Source of the DNA: JBMOKT01 sp049323895
GTDB taxonomy: Bacteria; Bacillota; Peptococcia; Peptococcales; BICA1-8
Reading direction: 5' to 3'
NCBI GenBank assembly: GCA_049323895.1
Contig: JBMOKT010000033.1
Span: 1 to 42,706, forward strand
Length of the DNA stretch: 42,706 nucleotides
Below are positions 31,892-39,681 of this stretch, in pieces. Made by a program: the position numbers and the translations under genes. Below the pieces are notes generated by a model. That model did no database searches. It was not told the DNA's origin and saw only the letters and a program-made list of their open reading frames with translations. The first letter of the stretch is position 1, and every line of letters starts with the position of its first letter.

Positions 31892-31897
31892 ATTATA
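31892..31897 (-). promoter_or_regulatory. -10 box for the structured RNA
   Basis: Perfect TATAAT on the minus strand, 7 bp before the GGG that opens the closing helix of the RNA. No good -35 lies 16-18 bp upstream (TAATTA). The preceding aldolase gene ends only 34 bp away, so read-through transcription is also possible. Confidence 0.55.
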
Positions 31898-31930
31898 ATG
31901 TCCAGACTACTTATTAATTATTATGGTAAT

Positions 31931-32695
31931 TTATGACATTTTTTTGATTAATTCCAATTCCTGTTTGGCTATTTTAGAAAGCATGACCATGTCTATACTA
32001 TACACAATATACTTAAATCCCTGGGCTATCCTTTTTTGGGCATCTTCCACACTATTGACAAAATAGCCTGCAATCAGCCCTTCATCTAGAATTGTATTCA
32101 AGCATTGCTGAATCACCTGTTCAAACTTGGGATTAGTAAACTGCCCGGGAATACCCATGGATTGGGAGAGGTCATAGGGTCCTAAGAATATGACGTCTAT
32201 ACCTGGAACCTTGACTATTTCCTGCAGATTTTCCACACCCTTAATATTTTCAATATGAGGAACCAGCAATGTTTGCTCATTTGCCATTAATTGATAATCA
32301 TCAAGTCTGTATGTACCGTAACCTGCAGATCGAGGCAAAGCAGTACCTCTTTCTCCCAAGGGTGAATATTTTGCAGACCGGACCATTTTTTCAGCATCCT
32401 GTTTATTATTTATCTGGGGAACATGAAGTCCATAAGCCCCTACATCTAAGGTCCGCAGAATTAGGGCTGGTGTATTTTCAGTTACTCTGACTAAAGGAAT
32501 TGTACCCCTAAGCTCTACAGCACGAATTAAATTTGTTATAGATTCAACACCCATGGAACCGTGTTCCATGTCAATAAAAACAAACTCAAAGCCTGCCAGG
32601 GATAAAACCTCCGCCACATCGGGTGAATTAACGGAAAGGATGGAACCTACTACTACTTCACCCGCCTGCAGCTTTTTCTTAATTTTATTATTCAT
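31931..32695 (-). CDS. HpcH/HpaI-family aldolase, second copy
   Basis: Paralogue of the protein at 17128-17907 with the same blocks: GSILSVNSPDVAEVLSLAGFEFVFIDMEHGSMG, RVTENTPALILRTLDVGAYGLHVPQINN and DVIFLGPYDLSQSMGIPG. The start at 32695 (254 aa) is set by GGAGGGC four bases before the ATG; the open frame runs 12 codons further without a site. It is 46 bp downstream of the CC/Se-motif gene and immediately upstream of the structured RNA. Substrate unknown. Sequence differences from the first copy suggest different substrates rather than a recent duplication. Confidence 0.9.
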   Translation of the reverse strand: MNNKIKKKLQAGEVVVGSILSVNSPDVAEVLSLAGFEFVFIDMEHGSMGVESITNLIRAVELRGTIPLVRVTENTPALILRTLDVGAYGLHVPQINNKQDAEKMVRSAKYSPLGERGTALPRSAGYGTYRLDDYQLMANEQTLLVPHIENIKGVENLQEIVKVPGIDVIFLGPYDLSQSMGIPGQFTNPKFEQVIQQCLNTILDEGLIAGYFVNSVEDAQKRIAQGFKYIVYSIDMVMLSKIAKQELELIKKMS

Positions 32696-32741
32696 CTTTG
32701 CCCTCCAAAGCCGGAATTTAAATTGCGCCAACAGGTTTTAA

Positions 32742-33032
32742 CTAAATCATTTTATTTCCCTCTACTTCTATATCCTTAAATAAAAGAAAATCCCGCAAAC
32801 GCAAATAGAGTTTATCATCTTTTGCCTCTATCCCTCGCTGGACATAAACTTGCAATCCATCTTCCAGCTTATATAAAAAATAGTTCCTTGTCTCATCAGG
32901 CTCACCTAATTTAGCAACAGGCACATACATGTTTCCACAGCACATTCGGGTTTTAAAATTATTAACAACAATTTTTTTCTTATCCTGGCTCAATAGGTAT
33001 TCTTTTAATTTATGGTCAAGAATAACTTCCAT
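32742..33032 (-). CDS. CC/Se-motif family protein
   Basis: A 96-residue protein with the vicinal cysteine motif FKTRMCCGNMYVPVAKLG near residue 30 and a conserved-looking tail YLRLRDFLLFKDIEVEGN. It fits the family annotated as 'CC/Se motif (seleno)protein', in which some members carry selenocysteine at one cysteine; here both are cysteine codons. The start at 33032 is chosen because GGAGG lies eight bases upstream. It probably shares a transcript with the aldolase. Function unknown; the motif suggests a thiol redox or metal role. Confidence 0.7.
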   Translation of the reverse strand: MEVILDHKLKEYLLSQDKKKIVVNNFKTRMCCGNMYVPVAKLGEPDETRNYFLYKLEDGLQVYVQRGIEAKDDKLYLRLRDFLLFKDIEVEGNKMI

Positions 33033-33135
33033 ATACAGAACCTCCCACAGACTTTTATACAATTATAACACTTCACATTAAACTTGTAATAATTTTCATG
33101 CTTGGAAGGAAAAAAATAAAGTAATAGCAAATATT

Positions 33136-33231
33136 ACTGGAAGTGGCTAGTTGTTAGTGGCTGGTGGCTAGGTGCAATAGTGGTTTTTGCTTTACCTGTC
33201 CCATAATCTAACCTGGAAGCTTACCTAAGCC
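33136..33231. repeat. Heptamer repeat and arm-repeat copy
   Basis: AGTGGCT-AGTTGTT-AGTGGCT-GGTGGCT (33139-33166) is a heptamer run like that at 12583. It is followed by a copy of the 40-50 bp arm (CTTTACCTGTCCC...GAAGCTTACCT, 33190-33227). Same order of parts as beside mosaic copy A, but without GATGCATC modules. Confidence 0.65.
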
Positions 33232-33254
33232 TTAATTTTATCGGGGGTGTAATT

Positions 33255-34088
33255 ATGAAAGTTCAATTAGTAACTGACAGTGCATCTGATATTCCAAAGG
33301 AATTTGTTGAGAAATATAATATTGAAATTGTGCCCTTAATTATAACTTTTGGCGATTGTTCTTATATTGACCAAGTGGAATTGGATACAAACACTTTCTA
33401 TAAGAAAATGTCGGTGACAAAAGAACTCCCTAAAACTTCACAACCCACCCCCCATTCCTTTGTCGAAGCATTTAAGCGGGCCCGCCAAAGAGGACCTGTC
33501 CTTTGCATAACCCTCTCCTCAAGCCTGAGCGGGACCTACCAAAGTGCATTATTAGCCAAAGAAATGGTGGACTTTGAGGTTGAAGTTATAGACTCTTTGA
33601 ATGTAAGTATTGGCATCGGTATGCAGGTAATTAAAGCCTGCCGTTTAGCTGAAGAAGGAACCTCTATTGGGGAAATAAAAAAAGAAATCTTAACATACCG
33701 GGATGGAATGTCAACATTTCTCACATTGAACAATCTAGAAAACATAGTCAAGGGGGGGAGGCTCTCACCCTGGGAAGGTGGTATTGGACAGCTCCTAAAT
33801 ATAAAACCGGTAATGCGGGTTCTCACAGACGGCACTATCAGTCCCGCTGAAAAGGTAAGGGGTCGCAAACGTGCATTAAGCAGGCTCCTACAACTGGTGG
33901 AGGAAACAAAAAAGGATGTTTCTAAATCAACCTTAGGCATAGGCTACTCTTCCTATGACAAAGATGAATTAAATTATTTCCTTAAGGAAATTAACAACAA
34001 GTTTAGCCCTCAGGAAATCATCCTGGCCCAGATTGGCCCCGTAATAGGCACCCACGGAGGCTTCGGCACCTTAGGGATTGTTATTTAA
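33255..34088 (+). CDS. DegV family fatty-acid-binding protein
   Basis: DegV proteins bind a fatty acid and, in Firmicutes, several act as FakB with the kinase FakA to phosphorylate exogenous fatty acids. Motifs: VTDSASDIP at residues 5-13, TSQPTPHSF near 65, ITLSSSLSGTYQSA near 83, NLENIVKGGRLS near 155 and IGPVIGTHGGFGTLGIV at the end. 277 aa. Start behind GGGGGT. No fakA homologue is nearby. Its end overlaps the convergent lipoprotein gene by 18 bp. Confidence 0.92.
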   Translation: MKVQLVTDSASDIPKEFVEKYNIEIVPLIITFGDCSYIDQVELDTNTFYKKMSVTKELPKTSQPTPHSFVEAFKRARQRGPVLCITLSSSLSGTYQSALLAKEMVDFEVEVIDSLNVSIGIGMQVIKACRLAEEGTSIGEIKKEILTYRDGMSTFLTLNNLENIVKGGRLSPWEGGIGQLLNIKPVMRVLTDGTISPAEKVRGRKRALSRLLQLVEETKKDVSKSTLGIGYSSYDKDELNYFLKEINNKFSPQEIILAQIGPVIGTHGGFGTLGIVI

Positions 34089-34769
34089 AAAGGTTTCTTT
34101 GTCTTTATTCCATAATAGCTCATGCTCAAATACCATTTTATAAGGGGGAATGGTACCTATCTGATTATTTTTGTCTACTTCTCTTTTATAAACAATTACT
34201 CTATCCCTGCCCCCTTGGATTCCTCTATCCTTTAAGAATTGCGGGTCAACAGGCCAAGTTTGCTCCCACTCCTGACCCTTTAAGGCATATAAACCGGCGT
34301 TCCATTCCGTCCAACCTTGAAAGGTAGTACTTCCGGCAAAAAAGATATAATCTTTATTAATGCCCTGGTAGACCTTAATTTCACCCTCATCACTTATAAA
34401 ATGCTTAACCGAAGAAACCATTTTTCCCGTTTCTTTGTTAAACACAGCAGTATAGCCATTATAAAAACCCTCTGCATGAGCTAATTCTTCATAAGGTCTA
34501 CCAATAACTGCCAAATACTCATTCCCCTCTCCGGAAAAATTACCGAAGATTATTTTCCCAATATAGTAAGTCTCCCCATATTCCTCTGATACCTTTACCC
34601 TAATAGTGCTGGAATCCACATAGGAAAACTCCTTACCTGCAAACATTTGCTCAAAAATGTCCCCGTATTCTTCTCCTTTTTTATTCTCTTCTAAATTAGT
34701 CTCAGTGCACCCTGTCAGTACAATTAGACAAACTAAAACAATTATCCAATAAAGCCGCCACTTCTTCAT
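34071..34769 (-). CDS. Hypothetical lipoprotein
   Basis: The signal peptide of about 20 residues ends in the lipobox VLTGC, so it is probably anchored to the outer face of the membrane. The 232-residue protein is not a family I recognise; the mature part is acidic with many aromatic residues and short repeats of the type NKETGKMVSS and KVYQGINKDYIFFAG. The start at 34769 follows AGGAGG by 6-7 bp, in preference to the longer frame. It is convergent with degV, and their 3' ends overlap by 18 bp, so transcripts may interfere. Confidence 0.75.
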   Translation of the reverse strand: MKKWRLYWIIVLVCLIVLTGCTETNLEENKKGEEYGDIFEQMFAGKEFSYVDSSTIRVKVSEEYGETYYIGKIIFGNFSGEGNEYLAVIGRPYEELAHAEGFYNGYTAVFNKETGKMVSSVKHFISDEGEIKVYQGINKDYIFFAGSTTFQGWTEWNAGLYALKGQEWEQTWPVDPQFLKDRGIQGGRDRVIVYKREVDKNNQIGTIPPYKMVFEHELLWNKDKETFLNNNP

Positions 34770-34953
34770 TTTTTTCCTCCTCAAGTAAACCAAAATAATC
34801 TTGTATTTATATCAATAGACGTAATATTTATTAACTTTGTTTTAATTAATTACGCAATATAACTTTACTTAATTTAGACTCGCCCTGTCTTTTTACATTT
34901 TTTTTATTTATAATAAAGCTGCACCGGAAAAAACTTTTATTGGGGATAACTAG

Positions 34954-35571
34954 ATGGAATTAATAAAAAGAAATTTTTATTATATTTGGGGCGGGGTTTA
35001 TTTACCCCCTAAGCTTCTAAATAATCCAGAAAAAAAAATTTTACACATTTCCGATACTCCAACCATTTTCTATGGCGCATTATTTAGAATGATAAAAAAG
35101 CTTAAGCCCCAATATATTATTCATACCGGGGATTTGGCCGATAATATCAAACTTGAACTTAAGCCCAATAAAAAAAATGAGTATGCTCAAGCAGTTTTTT
35201 CACTTCTAAATATCCTGGAAAATTCTCCAGCAGAAAAAATATTTATCACCTTGGGAAATCACGATAATTTTAGTATTGCTTCCCAAATGGCAAATAGAAG
35301 TATAATTATAGAAAATACAGAGGTCATTTCCATTGAAGATACTTCCTTTAAAATTAGCCATTATGCTGAAAATATAATGGACTCTACTTGCCAATTCAAC
35401 CTCTTTGGTCATGATATTATTTATAATAACTATAAAAAGCCGGGCAGTATTTTCCTCAATGGAATCAAAAACATCAATGTCATTACACTAGATAAAAAAG
35501 AAATTTTTTATTTGCCTTATCCCTTAGGGACAAACGACAGCCGTCTTGGTAAATTTAAAATAGGTATATAA
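34954..35571 (+). CDS. Metallophosphoesterase-like protein with altered metal ligands
   Basis: Calcineurin-like phosphoesterase fold suggested by ordered motifs: HISDT (D34), HTGDLADN (G59-D60, N64), TLGNHDN (N102, H103) and LFGHD (G152-H153). In active family members the first motif is D-x-H and the last G-H-x-H. Here they read D-T-P and G-H-D-I, so two usual metal ligands are missing and catalysis may be altered or lost. 205 aa. It begins a two-gene transcript with the unknown gene 18 bp behind it. Codons are very AT-rich compared with the catabolic block, which may mean transfer. Confidence 0.7.
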   Translation: MELIKRNFYYIWGGVYLPPKLLNNPEKKILHISDTPTIFYGALFRMIKKLKPQYIIHTGDLADNIKLELKPNKKNEYAQAVFSLLNILENSPAEKIFITLGNHDNFSIASQMANRSIIIENTEVISIEDTSFKISHYAENIMDSTCQFNLFGHDIIYNNYKKPGSIFLNGIKNINVITLDKKEIFYLPYPLGTNDSRLGKFKIGI

Positions 35572-35589
35572 ATCCGGAGGAATATTGCC

Positions 35590-36594
35590 ATGTTATCCTT
35601 AATAAGAAGTGGTACAAAAATCCTAATAATGGAGACCAGAAACATCCCCCAATTGCAGAAATATATTGAACAGCGTTTTTCTGTTAAAGAATGCTCCCCC
35701 GATGAAGCATTTGAAAAATCAACAGAAGAATTTACTATCCTTTTTCTGGTTGATAAAGACAAAGAAATTATTCATATCAACGATATAAAAATGGCTTATT
35801 TAATTCAAGAGGAATCTGATGTAGTTTTGTGTATGGTGCATAATGACCTGAAATGCAACTTAGTAAGCCAAATGAGAATTGCTCCAAGAATCATAATAAT
35901 GAGGGTTTTTGGAAATATTGAGAAAGTGATAAAAGAAGTTGCCAAGGACTACCAGGTTGCCGCGGGCACATTTTTCGAAAATTTTGACAACCACAACAAT
36001 CAGGGCACAATTCTTGCCTTGACCGAACAGCCCCTTAATAAGATACTCGGTCTCAAAGATTTATATAAAACAACTTTGTTTATTGAAGAAAGCTATTCTA
36101 AGCTGCTAAAAAATCTTAGGATACATGGATTAAAGTACCTTAATGAGGGATTAGATAACAGGGATTGGTACGAATTAGAAATAAAAATATACGATAAATA
36201 TGAAGCCTATATGCTCCATTATCAGCGATTGCTGAAAATTATTGAATACCTGGAATTGGGAATAATTTTGGGGGAATCCTGGGGTCAGGATTCAGCATTT
36301 GTTTTAATGTCCGTAGGTATTTATCGAATAAGATTTTTCACCTTTTATGAGCCCCTCTACATTAAAAAGATATTATTAGGCTTAGAATATCTAGATGACG
36401 GCACGAGGATAGTTGATTATGATGTATTTTATAAACGAAAAAAATTAAACTGGATCGATGTACGGGAAAGCAATTTAAAAGAAAAAAGAGAATTAAGCAA
36501 AAAATACAAAAAACTTATTTTTGAAAAACTGGATAACAATCAGGTCGGGGAAATTATTGAACTTGAAGGGCAAATCTTAGCTACCCGCTATTAA
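35590..36594 (+). CDS. Unknown protein, partner of the phosphoesterase-like gene
   Basis: I do not recognise this 334-residue soluble protein. GGAGG eight bases before the ATG makes it a firm gene. It has an N-terminal alpha/beta-looking part (TKILIMETR, FTILFLVDKDKEIIHI, RIIIMRVFG) to about 110, a helical middle and a charged C-terminus. It lacks membrane segments, a signal peptide and cysteine motifs. It is coupled to the upstream phosphoesterase-like gene. The fixed pair may form a signalling or defence-type unit, but nothing visible proves it. Confidence 0.75.
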   Translation: MLSLIRSGTKILIMETRNIPQLQKYIEQRFSVKECSPDEAFEKSTEEFTILFLVDKDKEIIHINDIKMAYLIQEESDVVLCMVHNDLKCNLVSQMRIAPRIIIMRVFGNIEKVIKEVAKDYQVAAGTFFENFDNHNNQGTILALTEQPLNKILGLKDLYKTTLFIEESYSKLLKNLRIHGLKYLNEGLDNRDWYELEIKIYDKYEAYMLHYQRLLKIIEYLELGIILGESWGQDSAFVLMSVGIYRIRFFTFYEPLYIKKILLGLEYLDDGTRIVDYDVFYKRKKLNWIDVRESNLKEKRELSKKYKKLIFEKLDNNQVGEIIELEGQILATRY

Positions 36595-36802
36595 CTAAAA
36601 GTACGCAAAACAACGAAATTGTACATTATCGATAACACTAACTATAAATTTTAAATGTTTCTGGGATTTTTGAGTTCACACATATATATTGCACTAGCAG
36701 AGTGAGTTATGATGAAAAGTTGTTTTGTTCGATAATTAGGGTTATGTACTTAGAGGTATTTTCTCATTTTTGTTGAAAATAGTAAATGTGGGGTAAAAAA
36801 GC

Positions 36803-37072
36803 ATGGAGAAGATCTTGCAAGAAATATTATGGGAAATTAAAAAGCTCGGTGAAGATATGGATGTTGTAAAAGGTAGGCTTGATGAACAGGGTGACATATT
36901 AAAAGCCATAGAGCATAGGACAGAAGAACATTCAGCTCAACTATCTTCTCTTAGCGAAAATATGAACTATATAAAGGGTGATATTTCTAAGATAAACAGT
37001 AGATTAGATTATCAAGTGTCTGATATAGCCAAAACTAAAGAAGAAGTATCTATCCTAAAAGCTGTAAAATAA
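36803..37072 (+). CDS. Small coiled-coil protein
   Basis: 89 residues forming an almost continuous heptad pattern (EILWEIKKLGEDMDVVKGRLDEQ, then LSSLSENMNYIKGDISKINSRLDYQ), so probably a parallel coiled-coil oligomer. Many short Firmicutes and phage proteins look like this. A weak GTGGGG lies 11 bp before the ATG. It stands alone with about 200 bp of featureless AT-rich DNA before it and 160 bp after. Function unknown. Confidence 0.65.
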   Translation: MEKILQEILWEIKKLGEDMDVVKGRLDEQGDILKAIEHRTEEHSAQLSSLSENMNYIKGDISKINSRLDYQVSDIAKTKEEVSILKAVK

Positions 37073-37236
37073 ATTAAACAGGGGTAATAATTTAAGCGCA
37101 ACTATTGCCACAGTATCACTAAAACGTTCATTAAGCGAAATCAACTCTCCTCCCCTTGGCAGTGAATTTTATCTAGTTGGTAGCAATTATATTACTTTCT
37201 TCATATTCTAATAGTAGTTTTTTTTGAGGAGAGCTT

Positions 37237-37668
37237 ATGATGAAAGGTGATATAATTTATGTAGTACGGCTATTGGGAAAACAGGAACAAAAGCTGGTAT
37301 CCCTCCATGTACAACAGTGTAAAGCAAGAATCTTTTGGCAGCAGTTTGAGGATGGCTTCCCATCCTATCGCCACTACGGCATTGATTGCGGCGATGGTAC
37401 TGCTATCCATTTCAGAGGCGATAGGTTTTTAGTGCAAAGCACCGCTTGGATTCAAAGGACTTCTATGAAGGCTTTTACGGGTGATAATGAACTGTTCGTT
37501 GAAGATCGGGTGAATTTTGCCTTCTCGCGAGAAGAAATTGTACTAAGGGCTTTAAGTCAGGTAGGCAGTAACTTCGGGGGGTATAATTTCATATTTAACA
37601 ACTGTGAACATTTTGCCTATTGGTGTGCAACAGGTAGGAGAATATCTAAACAGGTATTGTTAAGATAG
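37237..37668 (+). CDS. LRAT-domain (NlpC/P60-like) protein
   Basis: Lecithin:retinol acyltransferase-like domain of the circularly permuted papain-like fold. The hallmark NCEHFAYWC is at residues 122-130 (catalytic C123), and the histidine partner lies in RHYGIDCGDG (H46), followed by AIHF. 143 aa, close to a single domain. The start is the first ATG after GAGGAGAGC. Bacterial members are poorly characterised thiol hydrolases or acyltransferases. It is followed by a terminator. No signal peptide, so it acts inside the cell. Confidence 0.85.
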   Translation: MMKGDIIYVVRLLGKQEQKLVSLHVQQCKARIFWQQFEDGFPSYRHYGIDCGDGTAIHFRGDRFLVQSTAWIQRTSMKAFTGDNELFVEDRVNFAFSREEIVLRALSQVGSNFGGYNFIFNNCEHFAYWCATGRRISKQVLLR

Positions 37669-37696
37669 GAAAAAGTCGCCTAAAGCGGCTTTTTCC
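37668..37696 (+). terminator. Intrinsic terminator of the LRAT-like gene
   Basis: GAAAAAGTCGC / GCGGCTTTTTC inverted repeat (one G-U pair) with a short CTAAA loop directly after the stop; the T-run is part of the right arm. Confidence 0.8.
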
Positions 37697-37947
37697 CATC
37701 CATTCGTCATATCGTCTGTTCGTCTACTAGTCTACTGGTAAAAGACAAAAACTACCTGTGCAAAAACTGCAGGTCCGTCGATGTCACGGTAGCATATCCC
37801 GTAAAATTGGCATTCATCGTGACACGTCAAGAAAGCTAGACTTCCATGTTGACACGCCTTTTCGTCACAAGTCTACTATACAATCAACTATCAACTATCG
37901 GCTATTGACTAATTTACTAGCCACTAACAACTAGCCACTAACAACTT
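37697..37947. repeat. Repeat-rich intergenic region
   Basis: No gene seen. CGTCTAC-TAGTCTAC recurs at 37720-37736. The stretch 37779-37858 (GATGTCACGG..., CATCGTGACACGTCAAGAAA..., CCATGTTGACACG) resembles 17984-18036. Heptamers follow: ATCAACT-ATCAACT-ATCGGCT-ATTGACT (37883-37910), then AGCCACT-AACAACT-AGCCACT-AACAACT (37919-37946). They end 2 bp before the lipA stop. Confidence 0.65.
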
Positions 37948-38796
37948 CTATCCTATAAACTCATCGGCATGATAAGAACTGCGCACTAAGGGAGCAGAGG
38001 CGACATATTTAAAGCCTAATTTTTCTCCTATCTCTTTATATTTCTGGAAAACTTCAGGATGAATATATTCTATGACCCGATGGTGCTCTTTGGAAGGTGC
38101 AAGATACTGACCTATGGTCAATAAATCGCATCCCACGACACGTAAATCCTCCATTACTATGGCGACCTCTTCTTCTTTTTCGCCCAATCCTACCATAATA
38201 CCCGATTTTGTGTAAATATTATTATCAATCTTCTTTGCCTCTTTTAATAGTGCTAATGAGCGTCTATAATCAGCCTGGGGTCTAACTGTTGAATAAAGTC
38301 TAGCCACTGTTTCTATGTTATGGTTTAGAATTTGCGGACCAGCATCTACTACAGTTTTCAGTGCTTTAAAATCACCTTTAAAATCAGGTATAAGCACTTC
38401 TATCGTTATTTTTCCATCCATTTCTTTAATAGCCTCAATTACCCGGGCAAAATGCCCTGCTCCTCCGTCAGGCAAATCATCTCTAGTTACCGATGTTACA
38501 ACTACATGCTTTAGCTGAAGTTTTTTCACAGCCTGAGCTACCCTATTGGGCTCATCTGAATCCACTGCCATCGTCGGACCCTTGGTTACGTTGCAAAAAG
38601 TACAGTTGCGCGTACATTGCCTTCCTAGAATCATAAAGGTAGCTGTCTTTCTGCCAAAACATTCTATAACATTTGGACAATTGGCTTCTTCACAAACCGT
38701 ATGCAAAGCAAGACTATCCAACATCTTCTTAACTTCCGTCAGCTTAGCTGCATCCTTTAACCTAATTTTCAGCCAGTCCGGCTTCCGCTCTAGCAT
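37948..38796 (-). CDS. lipA: Lipoyl synthase
   Basis: Radical-SAM enzyme inserting two sulfurs into protein-bound octanoyl groups. It has both cluster motifs: the auxiliary CEEANCPNVIECF (residues about 35-47) and the radical-SAM CTRNCTFC (about 61-68). The C-terminal RSSYHADE serine motif is also present. 282 aa is normal. GGGAGAG precedes the ATG. It follows lipB by 2 bp in one operon. The lipoylated target (glycine cleavage H protein or a 2-oxoacid dehydrogenase) is not in the window. Confidence 0.96.
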   Translation of the reverse strand: MLERKPDWLKIRLKDAAKLTEVKKMLDSLALHTVCEEANCPNVIECFGRKTATFMILGRQCTRNCTFCNVTKGPTMAVDSDEPNRVAQAVKKLQLKHVVVTSVTRDDLPDGGAGHFARVIEAIKEMDGKITIEVLIPDFKGDFKALKTVVDAGPQILNHNIETVARLYSTVRPQADYRRSLALLKEAKKIDNNIYTKSGIMVGLGEKEEEVAIVMEDLRVVGCDLLTIGQYLAPSKEHHRVIEYIHPEVFQKYKEIGEKLGFKYVASAPLVRSSYHADEFIG

Positions 38797-38798
38797 TT

Positions 38799-39485
38799 TT
38801 AATCTCTCCCTATTATTTCCTCTAAAATCTGTTTATCAATGATTTCCGGTTCAAAAGCAAATACCTTACAGAAATACTCGATTATTTCTTCATTAACCCT
38901 TTGTAAATCCTGTGGACAAGCAAATATTTTTTGCAATGATGTTATTCCCTTGTCTGTAATTCCGCATGGATTAATCCATTTGAAGTGGTTTAAATCGGTA
39001 TTAACATTAAAAGCAAAGCCATGCATGCTTACCCATTTTTTAAAAGCGACCCCAATTGCTGTAATCTTTTCGTTATCTATCCATACTCCGGGATATTTAG
39101 ATATTCTATTGGCGATAATTTGATATTCATTTCTTAATAGCTGTATAAATGTTTCTTCTATCTTAAAAAAGAATTTATTAATATCCCTTTCCTGGTTTTT
39201 GAGATTGATAATAGGATATCCTACAATCTGCCCCGGTCCATGATAGGTTATATCACCCCCACGGTTTACCTGGTAAACATTCACACCTTGCATTTCTAAA
39301 GCCTCCACAGGGACAATAATGTTAGCATGATTTGTCCTCAACCCCATTGTTAAAGTGGGAGGATGTTCTAAAAGCAGCATAATATCTTCAATTTTGTCTT
39401 CCTGTCTTAGCTTTAATAGTTTTTCCTGAATAGTTAAGGCTTCTTGATACTCAATCTTTCCTAATATACAAACTGATAATTTCAT
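38799..39485 (-). CDS. lipB: Octanoyl-[ACP]:protein N-octanoyltransferase
   Basis: Transfers octanoate from acyl carrier protein to lipoyl domains, the step before LipA. Motifs: LLLEHPPTLTMGLRTN near 40, RGGDITYHGPGQIVGYPI near 76, AIGVAFKKWVSMHGFAFNV with the catalytic lysine near 145, and the catalytic cysteine in INPCGI near 172. 228 aa. First gene of the lipB-lipA operon. The upstream 196 bp to the divergent gene at 39682 holds the promoters but no recognisable special site. Confidence 0.95.
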   Translation of the reverse strand: MKLSVCILGKIEYQEALTIQEKLLKLRQEDKIEDIMLLLEHPPTLTMGLRTNHANIIVPVEALEMQGVNVYQVNRGGDITYHGPGQIVGYPIINLKNQERDINKFFFKIEETFIQLLRNEYQIIANRISKYPGVWIDNEKITAIGVAFKKWVSMHGFAFNVNTDLNHFKWINPCGITDKGITSLQKIFACPQDLQRVNEEIIEYFCKVFAFEPEIIDKQILEEIIGRD

Positions 39486-39681
39486 TGCATATTACCCCTG
39501 TTTTTAATTAGCATAATTTTTGTATAAATAAATTCTAACATAAGTACAAATAATGCAAAATGCTTTTAGCCGGGTATTTCCAAAAATTTCATTCACCTTT
39601 TATGCCGTAAAAACTTTTTGTCACCCTTTTGCCCTTTATGGCATATCATGAATTGCAATCTAAAAAAAAGGGTGATTTGTT

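Noticed and set aside
37883..37946. Possible CRISPR or origin-type iterons
   Set aside because: Units are 7 bp in direct contact without spacers, and no replication initiator gene is near.
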